Shown here: in pieces, positions 12,201 to 25,255 of the stretch
Numbering within the stretch: the first letter of the stretch is position 1
Layout: each line of letters begins with the position of its first letter
Source of the DNA: Manihot esculenta
Taxonomy: Eukaryota; Streptophyta; Magnoliopsida; Malpighiales; Euphorbiaceae
Assembly: GCF_001659605.2 (NCBI RefSeq)
Contig: NC_035161.2
Span: 2,242,186-2,306,185, forward strand
Reading direction: 5' to 3'
Length of the DNA: 64,000 nucleotides
Notes under the pieces: model-generated
The model's input: the letters and a program-made list of their open reading frames with translations, nothing else
Told to the model about the DNA's origin: nothing
Databases searched by the model: none
Translations under genes and position numbers: made by a program

Positions 12201-15200
12201 ATTTAAAATGGAAAATGATTATCATTAATGATGCCTTGCCACTGTTGAATATGTAATCAACTAAAAGAAAGAAAAAAAACAGTTGTATGCATCAGAATAA
12301 TGCTGTTGACATCTGGTTACAATTTCTTTTGTCAGAAGGTATTGTTCTTTGGCTGATGTTATGAGTATTTCAAATGTCGCATGCCTGATCATCAATTGTT
12401 CCTCTGCGATATCTATAATATGGTCCATTTTATGCCTTTTTTAAAATTTTATAGTGTTATACCTTTCTGCAGAAAATTGATTTAAAAGGGTTGATAAAAC
12501 AAAATTGTTTAGGCCCCTATGTTTTTGCTTCTTTTCTTATCTGGGTGGTTTATTTGTCTTTCAGAGGGTCACCGATATGGCTTTCTTCGCTGAGGATGTT
12601 CATCTCTTGGCTAGGTAGCTTTCCCTATGTATTCTGTATATTCCTATTCTGGTTTGCTTCAGGTTTTGTAACATGTTTTTGTGCAGTGCTGGCCTAGATG
12701 GACGGATTAATGTCTGGAAAATTTCTGAAGGTCCAGATGAGGAAGAGAAGCCTCAAATTACTGGAAAGACTGTTATTGCTGTTCAAATAGTAGGAGAGGG
12801 GGAAATTAAAAATCCACGAGTTTGTTGGCACTGCTATAAACAAGTACGACACTTTATTACTTATCCTCAATGGACACTTTATTACTCATCTTCAGTGGAA
12901 GCATGGTTTTAAATCGCGAGGTAATGGCAATAGGCCTGTAACGGTTGTAATATAACGGTAACGGTCTAGCGTTACGCAAAATTTTCAAATTAATTTTGCA
13001 AAGTTCATAAAATGAAATGATATTGATTAGATTTAATTTAGAACAATGTATACAAATGCATAATAAACATAAATACATTAAATATAGACTATTTAACTTA
13101 AATTAAGCATCATATAGTTTAAAATAAGAAAAATCAACGCAATCTTTATAGCTCGAGTAAATTAATAGCTTAAAGTACAATTTTAACTCAAAACTAACAC
13201 CTTAATTCACAAAAATAATTTAGAAAAAAGGGAAAATATAGCAACTAAAAACTAAGATAAAGAAAATTTAATTAATATTTTAGAAGAAATAAGCTTGAAA
13301 ATGCAGTAGTTTATGATTCATCTAAGCTTGTATGAGAAATATGTTGGAAAATTTGGAACTTGAAAAAGAAAGGAAACAGAAAACTTGAAAAATATTGCCT
13401 TTGAAGCAGCTGGAAAGAGTGGAAATTGACAAAAATGAGAAGAGGGGCAGGAAGGATATAAAAGAATTTCAATTATTAATAACGACCGTTACTGTTACTT
13501 TGCGGTCAGTAATGGCCCTCACACTTGCAGCTCAAGGGGCCTGTTGTATAACGGGGTAACGGGTAACGGCCCCCAAAATCTGTTACATAATGTTAAAACC
13601 ATGAACGGAAGCTTTAACATTTTTTGGTTTTTTATTTTTCAAGTATTCCTTACAATTTTCAAATTGCTACTTGTTACTGTGGTTATGACCTTTTTATTCA
13701 TGCTTCTAATAGGAAATTTTGGTTGCTGGAGTTGGTAAACATGTTCTTAGAATTGATACTAACAGAGTTGGAAAGAATGGAGTATATTCATCAGACGTTC
13801 CTCTTCAGATTCCTGTTGATAAACTGATTGATGGTATCCAGTTGGTGGGCAAACATGAAGGAGAAGTGACTGATTTATCAATGTGCCAGTGGATGACTAC
13901 CCGTTTGGTTTCTGCTTCTATGGATGGCACGGTTTGTATTTGTCCTTGTCTTTTGTCTGTGTCTGATACTCTTGTTTTCTTCATGGATCTTTTGTTTTTT
14001 CTTTTCAAATAATTTCTTCTGAACTAGTTATTATTGCATGTGAAATTTTATCCATCCTTTATATAGTAGAAGTTCTGAAACTTAAATTATATTTTCTTTG
14101 TGGTTGGCTTATTGAATCAGGTTAGGAATGAAACATGTAAAAATAATGTGAAGCTATACCCCAGACAAGTGGATAGTTGAAGTTCTAGTTGAAATATTTA
14201 CACTTTGACTGAGGGAAAATCCATTGTTTATGTGGATTTACAATAACCTATATCTCCCATTCAGATGCTCAATGGGAGTAGAGTGCTTTTTATTTCTTCA
14301 TGCTTTTTCCTATTGACTTTGATCGAGTTACAGAAATTAAGCCTCTCTTTAATGTTGTGTTTTTAAATTTCATTTTGTAAGCAGATTAAGATCTGGGAAG
14401 ATCTCAAGGCGGTGCCTCTTGTGGTATTGCGACCACATGATGGGCTGCCTGTGTACTCATCTACCTTCTTGACTGCTACCAACCGGCCAGATCATATCAC
14501 CCTTATCACAGCGGTACGTGTTGCTAAGATCTTTGTTTTTGTTGGCCAAAGTTTAGTCATGCTTGTGCTGGCCATGTGTTGAGCAACTAAGTTGCCTTTA
14601 TGGAGTTAATAAGATTACTAAGCACCCATATAATTTATTGGGATAACATTTGTCGATGATGTAAATTTAGGGTATAAGCATTTAATGTTCAGTTTGTTAT
14701 TCAATCATCCAAAATTTGTGAACAGGGGCCCCAGAATCGGGAATTGAAAATTTGGGTCTCAGACAAAGAAGAAGGATGGCTCCTACCTAGTGACGCAGAT
14801 TCATTGACTTGCACCCAGACCTTAGAGCTGAAGAGTTCAGCTGAACCTCAAGTTGACGAGGCGTTCTTCAATCAAGTTGTAGCTCTATCCCAAGTGGGTC
14901 TCCTCTTACTTGCAAATGCAAAGAGGAATGCCATATATGTTTTGCACTTGGATTATGGATCTAATCCAGCAGCAACCCACATGGATTACATATCAGAGTT
15001 TACTGTTACCATGCCTATCTTGAGTTTGACAGGGACTAGTGATGTTTTACATGGCCAATATGTTGCTCAGATTTATTGTGTCCAGACACAGGCTATTCAG
15101 CAGTACACTTTGGACTTATGCCAGTGCTTACCGCCACTGTTAGCAGATGTGGGTTCCGAGAAGTCAGAACCCAATATTTCACACGATCTAGCTAATACTG

Positions 15201-18200
15201 AAGGAGTTCCTCCTCTGGACTCAAGTGGAAATAAATTTTCCGATATCCCTACAAGTTCTGCTTCAGTGGGTGCAGCCATTTTGCGTGATATTTCCTCTTC
15301 TGATATTGACTCTAAGCCTCTTGTTTTCACCCCTTCTATTAGTGATGCTGAGATTGCTTGTGTCACATCATCTCCTCTTTCCCTGACACATAAGGGTTTC
15401 ACTGAGGTTACAGTTGCAGCAGGGCTTGAGCCAGGCCTGCCACCTGGTGACCAAAGTTCAAATCAGGCAGTAATTGATTATTTAGTTGACCAGCAAATGG
15501 ACACTATTCATGCAAACTTATCAGATGTTCATTCCTTAGATGGTGATGTGAGGACTGATGAGATTAAAGGCACACGAGATGAAAGCTCTAGCATCCTTAA
15601 TCCTTCTATTATTTTTAAACACCCAACACATCTGATAACTCCTTCTGAGATTTTAATGGGTGCTTCATCCCCTAGTAATAATAGTAATAATAATGAGGTC
15701 AAGGCTGAGTTTGAAGCAAATATTCAAGATGTTGTCAATAATGATGTCAATAATGCAGAGGTTGAGGTTAAAGTAGTTGGTGACACAAAATCTACTCATA
15801 ATGATGAATTTGGTCTCCGAGGAGAAACAAAACACCTTATTTCAGAAAAAAAGGAAAAGTATTTTTGCTCTCAGGCTTCAGATCTTGGTATTGAGATGGC
15901 CAAGGACTGTTGTTCCATATCAGCAGAAACTCATACAATGGAGGAATCTCAACAAGTTGATGGTGTAGATGTGGCCAAGTTTCTTGCCCAACCTGCTCAT
16001 ACAAGTGAGGAAGAAGTCGATGACTCCACAAAAGATACATCAGGGAAATCATCTGAGTCAAGTATGCCTGCAATAGTTCAACAATCAACATCTCCAAATA
16101 TGAAGGGAAAGAAGCAGAAGGGAAAAAATTCTCAGGCATCAGGTCCATCTTCTCTGTCTCCAAGTGCTTCTAATTCAACAGATTCTTCAAATGAACCAGC
16201 TGGCACTTCAAGTCTCCCATCTTTGGATGCTGCCTTTCCTCAAATTTTTGCCATGCAGGAGATGCTTAATCAGGTAAGACACATAAGAGATCTATAATAT
16301 TTGTATGATATTTTTTCCCTCACATATTAACATTGATTTTATGAAGATTTTCAAATGTATCTTAGTTGGATAGCCTTGTACCCTATGTTTGGAAGCAAAT
16401 TTAGATAGGCCTTGGGAGGAACGAAAGTTGAATAGGTGAAAATTATTCTCTTCTTTTATTTGGATTGGAAGAAAATGGGAGGAATGGAAATGGGTGTAAA
16501 GTTGTTTTATGATGGTCAAATTACAATAGATTCCTTATAGTCAAAGATGATGTTATAGGTGTAGATTAGTATTTAATATACTTCCACTGAAATTTTATTC
16601 CCACAGTTTGAATTAAAATGGTTTAAGTATATTAAATACTATCTAGTATCAGGTCCATCCTGACCCAGACATAGTTGTACCCTTGCATGATGTCTAAATA
16701 TGTACAGTAGAACTATGGATATTGGTTTTGATTTCAAGATTTGTGGCACCTATTTTATCATTAGTGTTGAGGATGATGATTTGTCTGTGAACCCTTTTCC
16801 CTTCTCCTCCTTTCCCTCGGAACCTCTTATTCTTTCTTTTTGGCCTGGTAAGGATGTTGATTGAAGGTTGGAGTACCTATAAATTTGGTCTGTTCCTGTG
16901 AAATTTGACAAGTGTGTAATTCATTCTTCATGATTGGAGTATCGGATGTCTCACATTCTTAAAGTTATACTATTATATACAGCTACAACTTCCCACGAAA
17001 ATTACCACTCCTCATCTACGACCAGGTCATGGTGAAATTTTGTTGCTCTGCTCATATGTAGATCATTTTCTTGCTGTTAGCATAAAGGACTTTCCCACTG
17101 TGTTTGGAATTGCATCTTCGAGTACGCTATCAAAATTTTTGCGTGCACTATCAACCTTCGTCATGCTATTTTTCTTTTTTACAGCTAGTGACCACACAAA
17201 AGGAAATGCAGAAGCAGATGTCAAATATGGTTGCTGTCCCTGTTTCAAAAGAATGTAGAAGACTGGAAGCAGCTTTAGGGCGGAGCATAGAGAAAGCTGT
17301 CAAGACAAATAGTGATGCACTGTGGGCTCATATTCAAGAAGAGAATGCAAAAAATGAAAAGCTATTGCGAGATCGCACACAACAAATAACAAGTATGATC
17401 TCTAACTTTGTCAACAAGGACTTGACAGCCGTGTTAGAGAAAGCAGTGAAGAAAGAATTGGCTTCAGTTGGGCCTGCTGTAGCTCGTACAGTTTCTCCGG
17501 TTATTGAGAAAACAATATCTTCAGCAATTGCAGAGTCGTTCCAGGTTAGGAATCTGAAATTGTGATACTTATTACATGATATCGATTGTTGTCTGATATG
17601 ATTGATGAATTATATTGCAGAGAGGAATCGGTGATAAGGCAGTGAATCAACTGGAGAAATCAGTTAATTCAAAACTTGAAGCAACTGTTGCTAGGCAAAT
17701 TCAAGCACAGTTCCAAATTTCTGGCAAACAAGCTCTCCAGGTTTGCATTTGTGCAACTTGATGTAATGCTTGAGTTGTAATTGGTTGAACGATTGCCTTT
17801 TTGGTTTAGCTTTTGAAGCCAGTCAGCAGTGAAACTTCAACTGTCTGACCATAGGGTATGGTACGCCAAAAACAAAAGGCTGGTTGAAATTACAAAAGCT
17901 GGCTTTTGATTTCTATTACTAAAAATATGCTGTACAAGCTTAAAGTTCTATCTTTTGGACCAAAAAGCTGGCTTTTATAATAATATGCATCGGATATCAA
18001 ATTAAATGTAAGTGCTTTGTTAGTAATTTTAATAATTATCATTATTTTTTGAATATACTACATTTAAGTAGTTGAACACCGTTGGGGTTATGATCCCTGA
18101 CAGGTCAGGTTAGAAAAATAGAGAGAAACAATAGAAGATGGGGAGAAAATAGAGGTAATTAGCAAGGGAAATTATTACAATCTTGATATTTCTTGGGTTT

Positions 18201-20577
18201 ATCCTTCCAGCTCATAGGCTGTTATTTATACACAGTTTATGATGGGAATAAACTGTACCTGCCTTCTGACTTCTCTAACTAATTCTTAGCTACACAAAAC
18301 AGTTTTCCATCCTTCTTCTATCAACTAATACTTATTCAATTCTAGCCTTCTTCTTAAGCCTAGTTCTCCTATATGTGGCAAAACACATACCAATGCACTA
18401 AAACTATACAAATAATTATTCAAAATATAAAAATACCATGTAATAATTTTGTAGATGTTTATATAATTAAAAGAACTAGAAGAGAAATTCATTGGGTTAT
18501 GATAGATAAAATTTATCACGAAATGAGAAAAAGGATGTCCTTAATGGTAAGTTTAATCTGATTATTATCTGAACCTCTAAATTACCAAATACTTTGCAAA
18601 AAATTATAGTTGCTGACCACCAAATGTTGGCTGCTGACCATTTGGCTGCAAAGAGCCAACTGCTACCACTGAACCGAATGGCCGTAAGCATTATGAGGCC
18701 ATTGTCCGGTGCAGTGGTGAACTTAGTAGTCTTGCAACCCAAGGGCTGCTGGGTCAAGCTCAAAGAGCAGCCACTTGTGCAAGCAACTTGAAAAGGGTAG
18801 GACCATGTACTTGTCTTCCAAGTTCCTACTTTGGTTGGACTCTGGCTTGGTAATGGAATTGCTTGAATGAGATGTGGACCCAAGTTAGCTTCGCACCGTT
18901 TGGTGCTAATGTCTCATACACTGATACAACCTTTATTCTTGTATGCAGGATGCCTTGAAGGCTGGTCTGGAAGCTTCAGTAGTCCCTGCCTTTGAGATGT
19001 CATGTAAAGCTATGTTTGAGCAAGTAGATTCGACCTTCCGTAAAGGGATGGTTGAACATACAACTGCAGCTAAACAGCATTTTGAATCTGCACATTCTTC
19101 ATTGGCCCTTGCTTTAAGAGTATGTACTCTTTGCCACATTACAAAAATTATTAAAAGGAATAGAGAACGGTGGGGGGCAGGGGAGAGTAGGGGACCAACT
19201 CATTGTTCTCAAAATTAAGGCTTTGAGCAGGATATGTCATTTATATTATATATTAATTTGTCTTGCTGAAAATACGACTTGCATCACATAAAGGTTCAAT
19301 AGTTCCCATCAGCTTTCCTTTAGACAAGATTTCATAGTCATTATGCTATTATGGATTTTCGTTATTTAACTTCTTATACATGTGGGATCTTTAGATGATG
19401 GGTTTTCCCTGTCTTCAATGCAAGTATCGCAATAGTTTGTTGGTCTTGGCTGCTATAGGACTTTCTTAGTAATGCAAATAAAAACAGTTGGATGAGTCTT
19501 TTGTTCTTTCTCTGCCATTTTTTTGGTACCTGCTTTCTTCTTGAGCATGTCTATTATCTGTGCTTCCGATTTGTTAAATGCAGGAAGCCATCAACTCTGC
19601 TTCATCATTGACTCAAACATTGAGTGGGGAGTTGGCTGAAAGTCAAAGGAAGCTGGTTGCTCTTGTTGCTGCTGGTGCAAACTCAGGTTCTGTAAATCCC
19701 ATGGTTACACAACTGAGTAATGGACCTTTAGCTGGCCTCCGTGAAAAGGTTTGCTGTTTATGAACCTAATTACGAGCGTAGATTGTGATTAGCTATCCTG
19801 AAAGTTTGTGATTTTAATCATTCTCTGTACATGATTTAAGGTTGAGACGCATGTGGATCCAACAAAAGACCTATCAAGATTGATATCTGAACACAAATAT
19901 GACGAGGCTTTCACCATTGCCCTGCAAAGGAGTGAAGTGTCAATTGTATCTTGGTTATGTTCTCAGGTTTCTATCATTCTATCTATTCCTGATTTGTTTG
20001 AATGTGATGAGATGAAACTAATGTGCAGCTGGAAGTTGATGTTTTTGGTGAAGTTAGTTTTAACAAGAACAATCTGTCTTTCATTTATGAGAACTTGGAA
20101 GATGTTTTAACACTTCATTTTCTATCGGAACTTTTTTTTGTCAAGAATTTTGTTAGTATGTCCTGGACATTCAATGCGATTCTGTTCCTCTTTTTCTAAA
20201 TTGTCGTGTTTGTGGTTAATCTGCAATTGGAAACTTAGTTGTGCAACTTTCCGTCTGCCTCTTGCTAGGTTGATTTGCGTGGGATATTAGCAATGGTTCC
20301 TCTCCCCTTAAGCCAAGGAGTATTGCTCTCTCTTCTACAGCAATTGGCCTGTGATGCTGGCAAGGATACAGCTCGAAAGCTTACATGGATGACGGATGTG
20401 GCGGCCGCCATAAACCCAGAAGACGAAATGATTGCAGTACACGTTCGGCCCATCTTTGAGCAAGTAACTCATATTCTACACCATCAACGGAGCTCGCCTA
20501 CAATCACTGGTCCTGAGCTCGCAACCATCCGCGTTCTCATGCATGTCATTAATTCTGTTCTAGTGACCTATAAATGA
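9237..20577 (+). CDS. VCS: VARICOSE / EDC4-like enhancer of mRNA decapping, 12 exons
   Basis: Exons: 9237-10007, 12565-12614, 12687-12843, 13713-13931, 14385-14513, 14726-16273, 17185-17544, 17621-17740, 18949-19119, 19584-19748, 19841-19966, 20269-20577. All have GT/AG borders and join in frame to 1374 residues; from memory Arabidopsis VCS is about 1340. VCS is the P-body scaffold binding DCP1 and DCP2 for 5' decapping and mRNA decay. Residues 1-170 are P/Q/H/S-rich. From about residue 185 ([20 protein letters not shown]) through residue 540 are the WD40-like repeats ([48 protein letters not shown]). A Ser/Asp-rich linker fills most of exon 6. Exons 7-12 (about 958-1374) form the helical EDC4 C-terminus. 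Introns 1, 3 and 8 are long and hold repeats. The gene looks intact. Confidence 0.95.
10780..12100. repeat. AGGCG-rich repeat debris in VARICOSE intron 1
   Basis: The 2.56 kb intron 1 contains stretches with repeated CTAAGGTGA, GAGGCGCC and GGCGAGGTGAGG words: about 10780-10990, 11410-11550 and 12000-12100. They resemble the ends of a non-autonomous plant transposon whose ends read like TTAATAACAGTGGGCAAAGC and CACCTTTAACAACACTG. Between them lie AT-rich DNA with TATATA runs and a purine-rich tract at 11680-11860. No complete element could be delimited. The purine tract produces spurious K/E/R-rich frames. Confidence 0.4.
12902..13603. mobile_element. MITE in VARICOSE intron 3, about 700 bp
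   Basis: The segment begins CATGGTTTTAA and ends with its reverse complement TTAAAACCATG. Inside both ends are repeated TAACGG / CCGTTAC motifs (for example TAACGGTAACGG on the left and GGGTAACGGGTAACGGCCC on the right). The flanks share GGAAGC, consistent with an aged 8-9 bp target duplication (AGTGGAAGC against AACGGAAGC). The middle is AT-rich and non-coding. The size and long target duplication suggest a Mutator- or hAT-derived MITE. It lies wholly within the intron. Confidence 0.6.
17741..18948. other. VARICOSE intron 8 with possible retroelement insertions
   Basis: This intron is 1208 bp, while neighbouring introns of the gene are 76-460 bp. Bases 18080-18360 (GGTTATGATCCCTGACAGG onward, with ATTTATACACAG) read like a reverse-oriented LTR fragment. 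Bases 18600-18930 are GC-richer, non-coding DNA with CCAAGGGCTGCTGGG. Open frames here on either strand match no family I know. The intron size suggests at least one insertion. Confidence 0.35.
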
Positions 20578-22120
20578 TTCTCCTATTCTCACTGTGCAAA
20601 TTATAATTGGAGTTTTGAGGTAGTTGGAAATTTGTACAAAATCTTTGGTGGTTCCTTCATATGAAGGGTCTCAGGTAGTTCTCTCTCTCTTTTAGGGGTG
20701 TTTTGTAGGTTAGGTTCTAGAGGCAACAACGGCTACGCTACTGTTTTTGTCTTTCAATAGTTAAGGTGCTTCAGATTTTTGCGCTTCTTCAGACTGACCT
20801 GATTGAAAATATCAATTTTGATTTATCTTGTTTTTTTTTTTATTTCCTTTATTTTTTTTTAGGGAAAATTAGCTCTTCGGTGGGACTGCATTGATGAACT
20901 ATTGTGATAATGTGGCATATAATCTCATTAAGCTGTTAATTAATTAATTGATTAAATCTCATTTGTCGTTGCGGATTTTGTGTTGTTGAAAATTGTAAAT
21001 CAGACAAAAAGCATATTTTATACCTCAATAAAAGTTTAATAAAAGCATATTTTGATTTAAGTTAGTATTAGCATTGAAATTTAAGAAAAGAATTTGATGA
21101 GTCGAAGATGCCATTAGATTTTTTTTTTTTTTTTTTGTTAGAATGAATCCCTTGTCGTCTTCACTTAATCTGTGGACTAAAGGCCCCTAGAAAACAAGCA
21201 ACCCCATGTTTTGTCATTTTTGTAGTTGAGATGAAGGACCAATATGTTGAAAAATAGATAAACAACTGAACTCATCCGCGTCTGTCTCTTCTTAGGAGGA
21301 TTTTCTGGGTGTAAAGCAGGTGTATATTAACAATTTTCATTTATATATTTATTTTGTAATTTACTATTAATTATTTTATATTTCATTTTAATCTATTAAA
21401 TGTAAAAGTGTAATATTTTACTTATTTATAATTACAATCTTACTGATGTTTTGTGATCAAAAAATAATTTGGAATTAGGTGTGTTTAGATAAGTTTAATT
21501 TTTGTTTTTCCTTTATTTTTCTTTTTTATTTTTATTTTCTTTTATCTTTTTGAGCGTGTTTATCTCGTACTCATATGTCACTTTCATACAGATAGTTTGT
21601 TTGTGATTATCATGTCATGATTCTCATCAGGTGGCTATTTAATTCTCTTTCTCATCCTTTGGACATGATTATGTTATTGTGAATTTTGTTTTTATATGGA
21701 AGTTGATAGTTAGTTGAGCTTAATTACTCCGAACTCATTCAAATCTTCTCCAGTCCGTGGAATAAGTTTGAACTAATATGAGTTTTGTCTTATTTAATGC
21801 GCTATCGACTCGTATTAGATTGGTCCAGATCTTTTTGATTTGGGCTACTGTAGACCTTGTGGTCTGGAGCCTGATAGTCATCGAGTGCCCCTTTACTTCC
21901 TTATTAATTATTTCATGATTAGTGAGGGAGTAAATTCTGAGACTCCAATTTCTCTTGCTTGGCTCAAGAAAAGGGTTCTGATAGACATTTCTTTTGTCTT
22001 CCCCAATTTTGAATTTCGCTTTTATTTGTTGCTCTCATTCTCGCATCACTTCTGCCATTCCGCCTTCCTTCTCTTTATTATCTCAATTCTTTAGTCAAAG
22101 TTACGTTACTGCTCTTCTCA
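20578..22120. other. VARICOSE 3' UTR and intergenic DNA
   Basis: The 3' UTR follows the stop. The first clear polyadenylation-like AATAAA words are at about 21029 and 21039, and T-runs occur at 20830-20860 and 21120-21136. After 21.3 kb the sequence is AT-rich. From about 21700 it looks like the leader of the gypsy-type element whose gag starts near 22121. No gene is supported. Confidence 0.45.
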
Positions 22121-24450
22121 TGGCTTCTACTGAAATGTCAATGGTGGACGATTTAGTCTCTTCTGTCACTCTGTTTTCCTTACTTCAACATGTCCCCCGC
22201 GACCTAATAGATACTGAAATCTTTAGGATTACGGTGCCCCTGAGTAATGAGAGAATAGTCCTTTCTAACCCATCGCTTAGGGGTTTGATAGACACTTAAC
22301 AGGGATGCAATTTGATGTTTTTCCTCAAGTAACATGAGTTTTGGTTAACTTTCCCTTTTACCCCATTTTTCATTTAAGTTTTACAGTGCTTTAGGATAAC
22401 TCCATGAATGCTAACCTCTAACTCCATTGTATTCATGTGCTATTTCGAATCCATCTGTCTATGCTGGGGTTTCGCTCTTTTTATCGATTTGTTTTCTACC
22501 TTCTTTCTTCTAGTTAGGTCTGCTTACGGGTTTTATTATTTTGGTCCTCGAACTGGGTTATCTATTTTTACTGGCTACAAAGATTCGATTAAGGTTTGGG
22601 TAAAGCATTTTGCTATCGTCGAGCTAAAAGAGAGCTCGGGGGTCGAGTGGGATGTCGACCTATCTTGTAGGGATATACCTCACGGTTGCAACGAGCTCCC
22701 TAGGTTGAACCTTATAAACTAGATCTGCCTTTTCTGACTGACCTCTATAAGGAAAAAAAATGATGTCGAGAAGTGCATGTTCATGTCCTCCTTAAGGGAT
22801 TATCACCAAGTCGGTACTTTTGAGTTTTTCTTTTGTATTTTTTCTTTGCCATACTAAGTTCTAACTGAATCTTCATTTCTTTTTCAGCTTCTATTGTATC
22901 AATGGACATGATTTGGTTTCTTAAGAACTTTACCTTGTCTGGAGAGAATCTTAAGGAGACTCTGTCAGCCTTTCAGGCTAACAAGTTTATTGCCGATGTC
23001 TCCCAGAGGTCTTCCATGCTGCGACCCCAACATCATCTGTTCGGCCTTCTACTCGCACCCTTGTGCCTTCACTAGCTTTGGTGCCAATTCTAGGAGGCTC
23101 TCATTATGCTACCTCTAGGACGTCAGTTCCTTCCAAGACACTAGCCTCTTCTAAGTCTCCGACTACCCCGAAGATGGTCATTCCATTGTTGTCAGTGAAT
23201 CGAAGGAAGGTAGCTCGTTGGAAGGCACTAGGTCTCCAGCTTGGAGTGCCTCTCCTCTCCAGGCTATTGGCAACATCATTATTGAGGGTCGCTGCCAAAT
23301 GAGCTAGGACCTCCTCATCTATTGAGGCCGGCCCTCTCCCTTTTGTTGATAAGGGGAAGAAGGTCGTGGAAAATTTGTCTTCTGCCCCTGACAATGACAT
23401 GTTGAATTATGTTGAGGTCGGTGTTGATTCTACACTAGCCTCTATAACTGAGATGTTGTGTAGCAAGTTATTTGGCGGAGTGCCAGACGTCTTTAACTCT
23501 CGATTCCTTGAAGTTGTCTGCAACTTGGCTTTCTCCACTAAGCAACAAACCGCTTGTAGCTCGCGCTCCTTAGAGACATTTGGGGACAATTTGAGAGAAC
23601 TGCTCCTTATGGTAAGTTAATTGCTTTTCCTTTCCATATTCCAGATTTACGGTTTGCTGACATTGTTCTTCTCTGTGATAGTCCTTAGTACATTTATGCA
23701 GATCGACGCTTGAAACTGATCCCTCCAAAGCTCCATGGACCGCCGTGTCGAGGAGGCATGATGAGATGAGAACTTGGCTGCCACAGCGGTGTATCATGAG
23801 CATATCATAAATTTCAAAGGGCAAGTTGCAGACCTCACCAGGCAACTTGAGGAGTTAAGGGAAGAGGTCATTCGATCATCTTAGTGGGCCTCTGCAGCAG
23901 AGTTTCAATGGGATGAAGCTCTTGCTTAAATGTTGCTTCTAGAGGAAACTCACCGGCGATGGGACGAGGCTTTGGCCTGTGCCACTTTACTCCAGCATGA
24001 ACTCAAAAAGCAAGCCAAGGACCTAAAATGCCTAACTCTTGTGGTGGAGAATTCTCAGCTTTAGCAATATCAACTTTTCCATGAGATCTCCACTCTTAAG
24101 GACAAGTGCGCTTCTTTGCTGAAGGACGCCAAGGCTGTCGAAGATAGGGTTCACCAAGCCTGTGAGGAATGGGTGCAGGAGTACAAGAATTCAGAGGAGC
24201 TGCGGAAGAATATTTATGTAGAGGCCTTATAGATGTTTATCATATGCTATAACGAGGGCCTCAAAGCTGTGAGATGCCCCATCCGTTCCATTGGTTGACT
24301 TGAGAGCTCCGGAATTTGACTCTGATGGCGACAAGGTCTACTATGGAGAGGATGGCAATCCCCTTCCAAAGAGTCCTCCCCCTTTGCCCCTATTCAATCA
24401 GAGATTGACCCTTCCGATCTCCTAACAATAATGATTTAGTTAGCTCTGCT
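22121..24450 (+). mobile_element. Decayed gypsy-type retrotransposon gag (plant gypsy-type domain plus coiled coil)
   Basis: An N-terminal piece starts at ATG 22121 (MASTEMSMVDDLVSS, then FRITVPLSNERIVLSNP). Bases 22430-22720 read LFIDLFSTFFLLVRSAYG, then YYFGPRTGLSIFTG and DSIKVWVKHFAIVE. This is the pattern of the plant gypsy-type gag domain (usual form: GWYYF, then psSiKgWK, then FFfV). Bases 23066-24300 contain S/P-rich and then coiled-coil text (QVADLTRQLEELREEV near 23830), typical of the rest of such gags. Frames change repeatedly and stops interrupt. No pol genes are seen in the window. Confidence 0.55.
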
Positions 24451-24831
24451 CTCCCTTCCCCTGCTTTTTCTATAACAAGCTCTAATGGCGTAGCTAAGTG
24501 ATGAATGATATTTTTATCTTTTTGGTTATTTTCCTAACCCTATTTTTTCAGTGTTGGTTTGAGTTTTATTTTGGTTTAATGCGCTTTGTGACTTTATTCG
24601 AGGCTTTGACACCACTTGGTTGTTGTCTATCAGTGTACTTTATAATTGATTGATCTTTGCCTATCAGTGTACTTTATAATTGAATACAATTTGTTAATGC
24701 AACTGATTTCCGCATTAAAGATTATTTTAACCTATGACTTGGATGGCTTTTCTGTTTCTTTAACACCGGAACCTCTTTCAAGGCTAATATTTGCTAAGTT
24801 TAAGATTCCTTGCGCTCGTTTCATTCTTTAG

Positions 24832-25255
24832 CTCGGCTTGCTTTATGCCAAGGGTTAGTTTTTTAGGCTGGACTTGCCATGATCAAGCAAATTGTTCATT
24901 TTGTTCCTTAACTCGATTTATGTGATGCCGTAGGTCAATTTTTGAAGCTGCTACCTGCCATGGTTGGGTTTTTTCTTTATTTTATTCCTCAACTCGACTT
25001 ATATGGTATTAGGAGTCAATTTTTAAGGCTAGTACTTGCCGTGATTGGATTTTTCTTCATTTTATTCCTCAAATCAGCTTTTCTTTATTTTCTTCCTCAA
25101 CTCGGCTTATGTGGTGCCAGGAGTCAATTTCTGAGGCTGGCACCTGCTGTGCTTGGACTTTTTCTTTATTTTACTCCTCAATTCGGCTTATGTGGTGCAA
25201 GGAGTCAATTTTCGAGATTGACACCTGTCGTGGTTGCCCAAATTTTTGCAATCGA
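24832..25255. repeat. Minisatellite, about five copies of an ~82 bp unit
   Basis: The unit is roughly CTCAACTCGGCTTATGTGG, TGCCAGGAGTCAATTT, TGAGGCTGGCACCTGCCGTG, GTTGG and a T-rich TTTTCTTTATTTTATTC tail. It recurs from 24832 to 25255, with one copy shortened near 25070-25100. Copies differ by many substitutions. The 107-codon open frame through it is a by-product of the repeat period. It probably belongs to the untranslated region of the gypsy-type element upstream. Confidence 0.7.

Noticed and set aside
15097..15402. 101-codon minus-strand frame inside VARICOSE exon 6
   Set aside because: Antisense shadow of a well-supported coding exon.
18497..18883. 128-codon minus-strand frame in VARICOSE intron 8
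   Set aside because: It lies in an intron on the opposite strand, matches no family I know and sits in repeat-like DNA.
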